The position numbers were made by a program, and so were the translations under genes. From positions 62,001 to 126,000 of the forward strand of contig CAZINS010000001.1 of assembly GCA_964540695.1 (NCBI GenBank): DNA of 64,000 nucleotides. Direction: 5' to 3'. Positions within the stretch are counted from its first letter, which is position 1. Each line of letters starts with the position of its first letter. Shown one piece after another: positions 60,614 through 64,000 of this stretch. The notes beneath the pieces are model-generated. The model did not search any database, was not told the DNA's origin, and worked only from the letters and a program-made list of their open reading frames with translations. The DNA is from DYGA01 sp964540695 (GTDB lineage: Bacteria; Patescibacteriota; Patescibacteriia; S139-126).

Positions 60614-60904
60614 TTAAAATTGACTGACTAACTGCCACCGATGAGAAAAAAACTTAAGTAGCCAAGTCCTAGCTTCAATCCAGCCATTTTTTTTATGACG
60701 ATAAATAAATATTGCTTTTAATTTTACTCTATATTTTTCTTCCTTATCAAGGAAATTTTGTAAAATGGCTGGACAACTTTGTCCAAGTGGCACTACTAAA
60801 GTACGTATTTTAATAGCCAAAGCTAGTGAATCAATTTCTTGATCAAGATCAAACTCTTGATCACTGACGCCTATATCAATTAATTGATTGAAATTAAAGA
60901 ACAT
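60614..60904 (-). CDS. Hypothetical protein (96 aa)
   Basis: A small soluble protein starting MFFNFNQLIDIGVSD. The C-terminal half is aromatic and basic (KNGWIEARTWLLKFFSHRW). No family is recognised. A strong SD (ACAGGAGGTG) precedes the ATG, unlike the SD-poor tmk and folA upstream. It is the last gene of the thymidylate operon, 21 bases after tmk. Confidence 0.6.
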   Translation of the reverse strand: MFFNFNQLIDIGVSDQEFDLDQEIDSLALAIKIRTLVVPLGQSCPAILQNFLDKEEKYRVKLKAIFIYRHKKNGWIEARTWLLKFFSHRWQLVSQF

Positions 60905-60925
60905 AACACCTCCTGTATTTTTGTT

Positions 60926-61603
60926 TTAGATAATTTTTTCTAAAATATTATAAAGTTTATGGTTTATTTCTTGTTTTGTCAATAAAGAGCCGGCTTCATA
61001 ACATTCAATCGTATGAAAATTAGGAAAATCACGGGCGATTTCTAAAAAAACTTTTTCCGCCATTTGTAAATGCTCTAAATTACTTTCATGTAAATCCCTT
61101 TTGGTTCCACCAATATAATCACGGTGACCTTTTTTATCTACCAGTTCTTGAGCAACAGCCGCCGGTACATGTAATATTAATGTTGCGTCTGGTTTAGGAA
61201 TACCTAAAATATTAAATTCAAAATCATATAGCCACTTAAAAAAATCTTTTCTTTCTTCCTTATCTTTTATTTTTGCTCCTTGATGCCCCATATTGGCAGA
61301 GACATAACGGTTGGCAATTATTAATTTACCGCTAGCCAACATTTGTTTAATATCTTTTTTTATTGCAAATCTATCTAAAGCATAAAAAACTGATGCTTGA
61401 TAAGGACCAATTTCATCTAAACTACCAAACTGACCATTTAAATAACTTTCGACAAACCAGGCTGATGGCTGGGAGTATCTAGGAAAATCTATTTTAGCAA
61501 CAGTTCTACCTTCAGTCTGAAAACGTTCAATTAATAAATCAACTTGAGTTGATTTACCTGAGCCATCACCACCATCAATAACTATTAATTTTCCTTTATT
61601 CAT
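60926..61603 (-). CDS. tmk: dTMP kinase
   Basis: Phosphorylates dTMP to dTDP. P-loop IVIDGGDGSGKSTQ near the start; the DR-type motif ALDRFAIKKD and NRYVSANMGHQGAKI. HRDYIGGTKRDLHESNLEHL forms the lid region. At 225 residues it belongs to the longer class. It overlaps folA by 8 bases, in line with the thyA-folA-tmk pathway order. Confidence 0.9.
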   Translation of the reverse strand: MNKGKLIVIDGGDGSGKSTQVDLLIERFQTEGRTVAKIDFPRYSQPSAWFVESYLNGQFGSLDEIGPYQASVFYALDRFAIKKDIKQMLASGKLIIANRYVSANMGHQGAKIKDKEERKDFFKWLYDFEFNILGIPKPDATLILHVPAAVAQELVDKKGHRDYIGGTKRDLHESNLEHLQMAEKVFLEIARDFPNFHTIECYEAGSLLTKQEINHKLYNILEKII

Positions 61604-62078
61604 AATTTACCCTTTCATATTCTACAAAAGCAAAACCTTTATTTTCTTGCCTGGCAATTTCTCGCCAGTCTTGTTTTTTAATCTCTGGAAAATAAGTATC
61701 TCCTGGGGGAGTCAGAGCAACTTCTGTAATATATAGTTTATCTGCTATGGGTAACATTTGTTTATAAATACTAGCCCCTCCTATTACCCATACTTCTTCA
61801 TTTTTTAAATCTGCTACTGCTTCGTCAAGTGAATTAAACACTCTCACCCCGGCTGGTGCTGAAAAATCTTTATCCAAAGTTACCACCACGTTCTGACGGT
61901 TAGGTAGTGGCTTACCTAATCTTTTATAAATTGACTTAAAAGTATTACTACCCATTAAAACCGTTTTTCCAGTAGTTAAAGTTTGAAAATGTTTTAAATC
62001 TTCTGGAATATGCCAAGGCAAATCATTACCTTGACCAATTACATTGTTTTTAGCTATAGCGGCAATAATTGTAATCAT
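61596..62078 (-). CDS. folA: Dihydrofolate reductase
   Basis: Reduces dihydrofolate to tetrahydrofolate, regenerating the cofactor used up by ThyA. IAAIAKNNVIGQGNDLPWHIPEDLKHF is the N-terminal active-site motif, with TTGKTVLMGSNTFKSI and GGASIYKQML as nucleotide-site motifs. 160 residues is normal. The ATG overlaps the thyA stop by 4 bases. Confidence 0.95.
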   Translation of the reverse strand: MITIIAAIAKNNVIGQGNDLPWHIPEDLKHFQTLTTGKTVLMGSNTFKSIYKRLGKPLPNRQNVVVTLDKDFSAPAGVRVFNSLDEAVADLKNEEVWVIGGASIYKQMLPIADKLYITEVALTPPGDTYFPEIKKQDWREIARQENKGFAFVEYERVNYE

Positions 62079-62947
62079 ACAGCAATATCAAATTTAATAC
62101 TGGGGTAGCTTTCATAACCTACAATTTCACTATCAGTATACTGCCAATCAAAAATTGATGTAAAATTATCGGTTCTAATTTGCGGTAATTTATACTTATT
62201 GGGGTCACGAGTTAACTGCTCTTTTAAATTATTAATATGATTTTTATAAATATGAGTATCTGCCAAAAATCCAGTCAATACACCTTCTTTAAAACCAGTT
62301 TCTTTAGCCAGTAAATGAAGTAAGGTGGCATAACTGGCAATATTAAAAGGCAATCCCAAAGCCACATCTACACTCCGCTGACTCCAAAATAGATTAAGCC
62401 GATTATTAATTACCGTTACTTGCCAAGCGTAATGACAATAAGGCGGAATCGCTTTATCAATATCCATCGGATTCCAAGCCACTACTACCATTTGCCGACT
62501 ATCAGGTTTGGTTTTCAATGTCTCTACTACTCTTTTCAATTGATCTACGCCCTGACCTGTATAATCGGTTTGATAATCTTTATAATCAGCTCCAAAGTGT
62601 CTCCATTCCCAGCCATAAATCGTTCCTAAATCTCTTTCAGTCAACATCTTTTGTTTAGTAATTTCATCATGCGCGTAAGGTACTTTTAAAGGCGTACACC
62701 ATTCATCCCAAATATGATTATTTCTGTCTTGAAGCCACTTTTTATCAGTAATCCCTTTAATAAAAAATTCTAGTTCGGAAGCGACTAAACGAAATGGAAC
62801 TTTTTTGGTGGTAAGTAATGGGAAACCGTCTTTCATATCATGTTTAAATATAGTCCCAGCTATAGCTAAAGTTCCCGTACCAGTACGATCGGTTTTTTGT
62901 TCTCCTTTTTCTAATATATTTTTTACGATATCAAGATAGGCTTGCAT
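62075..62947 (-). CDS. thyA: Thymidylate synthase ThyA
   Basis: Methylates dUMP to dTMP with methylene-tetrahydrofolate. TKKVPFRLVASELEFFIKG near the start, the catalytic Cys in PPYCHYAWQV, RSVDVALGLPFNIASYATLL and DTHIYKNHI. 290 residues is normal. It lies between dut and folA, so dUMP supply, methylation and cofactor recycling are encoded together. Confidence 0.96.
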   Translation of the reverse strand: MQAYLDIVKNILEKGEQKTDRTGTGTLAIAGTIFKHDMKDGFPLLTTKKVPFRLVASELEFFIKGITDKKWLQDRNNHIWDEWCTPLKVPYAHDEITKQKMLTERDLGTIYGWEWRHFGADYKDYQTDYTGQGVDQLKRVVETLKTKPDSRQMVVVAWNPMDIDKAIPPYCHYAWQVTVINNRLNLFWSQRSVDVALGLPFNIASYATLLHLLAKETGFKEGVLTGFLADTHIYKNHINNLKEQLTRDPNKYKLPQIRTDNFTSIFDWQYTDSEIVGYESYPSIKFDIAV

Positions 62948-62951
62948 TGAT

Positions 62952-62990
62952 TATAGAATTACGAATTAAGAATAAAGAATTAAGAATAAT
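62952..62990 (-). repeat. Low-complexity TTCTTAATTC element before thyA
   Basis: ATTCTTAATTCTTTATTC words in thyA sense, fitting between the dut stop and the thyA start. It matches the element upstream of miaB (54999-55068) in wording and in orientation to the gene. Confidence 0.55.
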
Positions 62991-62994
62991 TAAA

Positions 62995-63426
62995 TTAATC
63001 AGTACTTCCAAAGCCACCACGACTAGATGACTTTATATCTTCAGTCATCTCTTCCCATTCAGCTTGGGCAATTTTTATAAACATTGCTTGACCTAATCTT
63101 TCACCTTTTTTTAAATATATTTTCTCTCCAGTGATATTATAAACCAGTAAACCAATTTCATCATCCGGACCATGATAATCTTGATCAATTACTCCAAAAC
63201 CATGTGGACAAATTAAACTATATTTTTTTATTAAAGATGACCTGGGAACTACTGACAACATATAACCATTAGGTATTTCAACAATTATATTCATGGGCAA
63301 AAGATAGTAGTTTTGCGGTTCTACTATACTATCTTCTCTTAATACTAAATCAAAAGCTACCGCGCCTGAAGTTTGATATTGCGGTAGTGGCAACGTTTTA
63401 TCTACTAATTTAATTTTAACGCGCAT
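62995..63426 (-). CDS. dut: dUTPase
   Basis: Hydrolyses dUTP to dUMP, feeding ThyA and keeping uracil out of DNA. Motifs: SGAVAFDLVL, MLSVVPRSSLIKKYSLICPHGFGVIDQDYHGPDDEIG and the C-terminal arm SSRGGFGSTD that closes on the substrate. 143 residues is normal for the trimeric form. It starts 1 base after mgtC ends. Confidence 0.93.
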   Translation of the reverse strand: MRVKIKLVDKTLPLPQYQTSGAVAFDLVLREDSIVEPQNYYLLPMNIIVEIPNGYMLSVVPRSSLIKKYSLICPHGFGVIDQDYHGPDDEIGLLVYNITGEKIYLKKGERLGQAMFIKIAQAEWEEMTEDIKSSSRGGFGSTD

Positions 63427-63427
63427 T

Positions 63428-63835
63428 TTATTTAATTAATTTTTTTTCTACTCCTTCTAACATTAAAATTAGTAAAGTTAAAATCGAACCAACTATTGCT
63501 AAAAAATACATCCCATACCCTACTGCCATACCGACTGCTGCTACTGTCCAAATAGAAGCGGCCGTAGAAAGACCACGCACGCTGTCTGACTGATGAATAA
63601 TGGTTCCAGCACCCAAAAAACCAACGCCGGTAACTATACCGGCAGTCAAACGGGTAGGATCAATTGGACTAATTAACCCTAATTCATAAGAAATAACTGT
63701 AAATATAGTTGAACCCAAAGCTACCAACATGTGAGTGCGTAATCCAGCCGGGGTTTTTGTTTTTTCTCTTTGCCAGCCAACTAAACCAGCTAATAGAATG
63801 GCTAAAAATAATTTTAATAAAATACTATAATCCAT
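63428..63835 (-). CDS. mgtC: MgtC/SapB-family membrane protein
   Basis: 135 residues with about four TM helices. GLVGWQREKTKTPAGLRTHMLVALG and TAGIVTGVGFLGAGTIIHQSD are the MgtC signatures, followed by RGLSTAASIWTVAAVGMAVG. The family is linked to magnesium limitation and virulence in pathogens; here it lacks the C-terminal cytoplasmic domain. It is inserted between the kinase fragment and dut in a tight operon. Confidence 0.9.
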   Translation of the reverse strand: MDYSILLKLFLAILLAGLVGWQREKTKTPAGLRTHMLVALGSTIFTVISYELGLISPIDPTRLTAGIVTGVGFLGAGTIIHQSDSVRGLSTAASIWTVAAVGMAVGYGMYFLAIVGSILTLLILMLEGVEKKLIK

Positions 63836-63836
63836 A

Positions 63837-64000
63837 TTATTTATTTAGTGAATTTAAAAATTCATTTATTTGACTGAAGACTTTATTTAAATCACCATCA
63901 TTGATAATAGTATAATCAGCCATTACAATTGGTCCGCCTTTCTCAATATTTTCAATTTCTGCATAATCCCTAGCTTTGGCTTGTTCTGGTGTCAACATTC
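63837..64000 (-). CDS. C-terminal fragment of a nucleoside-kinase-like P-loop protein
   Basis: 54 residues run in from the right edge and end at TAA 63837-63839, one base before the mgtC ATG. The tail ADYTIINDGDLNKVFSQINEF strongly resembles the C-terminus of CoaE-like and other small-molecule kinases (the ADxxIxNxGxLxxL motif). The N-terminal P-loop lies outside the window. Given the dut-thyA-tmk context, a nucleotide or dephospho-CoA kinase is likely but cannot be decided. Confidence 0.6.
   Translation of the reverse strand, partial: MLTPEQAKARDYAEIENIEKGGPIVMADYTIINDGDLNKVFSQINEFLNSLNK

Noticed and set aside
62945..62955. TATAAT two bases before the thyA ATG as a promoter
   Set aside because: The start of transcription would fall inside the gene; thyA is more likely transcribed from upstream of dut.
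1..64000. CRISPR arrays, insertion sequences, rRNA or a replication origin
   Set aside because: No regularly spaced direct repeats, transposase or integrase frames, rRNA sequence, or dnaA/DnaA-box cluster were seen.

Overview
The window is AT-rich, densely packed and mostly on the minus strand. It looks like a chromosomal segment of a Candidate Phyla Radiation (Patescibacteria, Parcubacteria-like) bacterium. The reasons are short, trimmed versions of core proteins, intergenic gaps of a few bases, an rpmE-prfA-prmC neighbourhood, DUF3048 and 'baseplate J-like' surface proteins, scattered type IV pilin-like proteins, and many core genes without a Shine-Dalgarno (SD) sequence. TGA is used as an ordinary stop (for example mraZ and the Leu/Val dehydrogenase), so this is not one of the UGA-recoding lineages. 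The lineage is inferred from gene content; no rRNA is present to confirm it.

Layout. 1-5.7 kb: a partial orphan gene, tRNA-Glu(CTC) and a short division/wall cluster mraZ-rsmH-ftsL-ftsI-murF driven by a promoter with MraZ-box-like repeats. 5.7-11.1 kb: an HD-domain protein; an operon wHTH-rluB-tsaB-GNAT; and a large divergent PP2C-like/propeller membrane protein. 11.1-12.3 kb: rplJ-rplL behind an L10 leader with a visible attenuator. 12.3-15.2 kb: an accessory stretch with tiny genes, a lipoprotein and a secreted beta-rich protein. 15.3-19.2 kb: pcm-manC-mltG, and divergently a CAP-domain protein with a DUF212 protein. 19.2-25.4 kb: a glycolytic operon pgk-pilin-eno-gpmI-gpmI with two different phosphoglycerate mutases. 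25.4-26.7 kb: small orphan genes, including a 42-residue acidic repeat protein. 26.7-33.0 kb: a tightly coupled five-gene operon (Leu/Val-type dehydrogenase, PaaK-like adenylating enzyme, ThiF/E1-like enzyme, nitroreductase-like protein, multi-TM histidine kinase). This is the best candidate for an undescribed system.

33.1-37.5 kb: VKOR, gap, PSP1 protein, pyrH, tsf and rpsB with a structured leader. 37.6-42.3 kb: rpmE-prfA-PIG-V-like-prmC and small unknowns. 42.3-47.1 kb: DUF3048 protein, pilin-like protein, rplY, rodA/ftsW and membrane proteins. 47.2-51.9 kb: dnaE and a baseplate-J-like protein. 51.9-54.3 kb: a threonine T-box leader separated from thrS by a gene on the opposite strand. 54.4-58.9 kb: orphan genes around miaB-miaA and a DHH-like protein with a rearranged active site. 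59.0-64.0 kb: gatB and a thymidylate operon (kinase fragment-mgtC-dut-thyA-folA-tmk-orphan).

Two kinds of gene can be told apart. Core genes sit in tight operons and often lack an SD sequence; pgk and VKOR may even be leaderless. A second set of roughly a dozen unknown or accessory genes have strong AGGAG-type SDs. Most of these also have their own TTGAC-N17-TATTAT-like promoter and hairpin terminator. They look like individually regulated cassettes placed between core operons. No CRISPR array, transposase, integrase or rRNA was seen.
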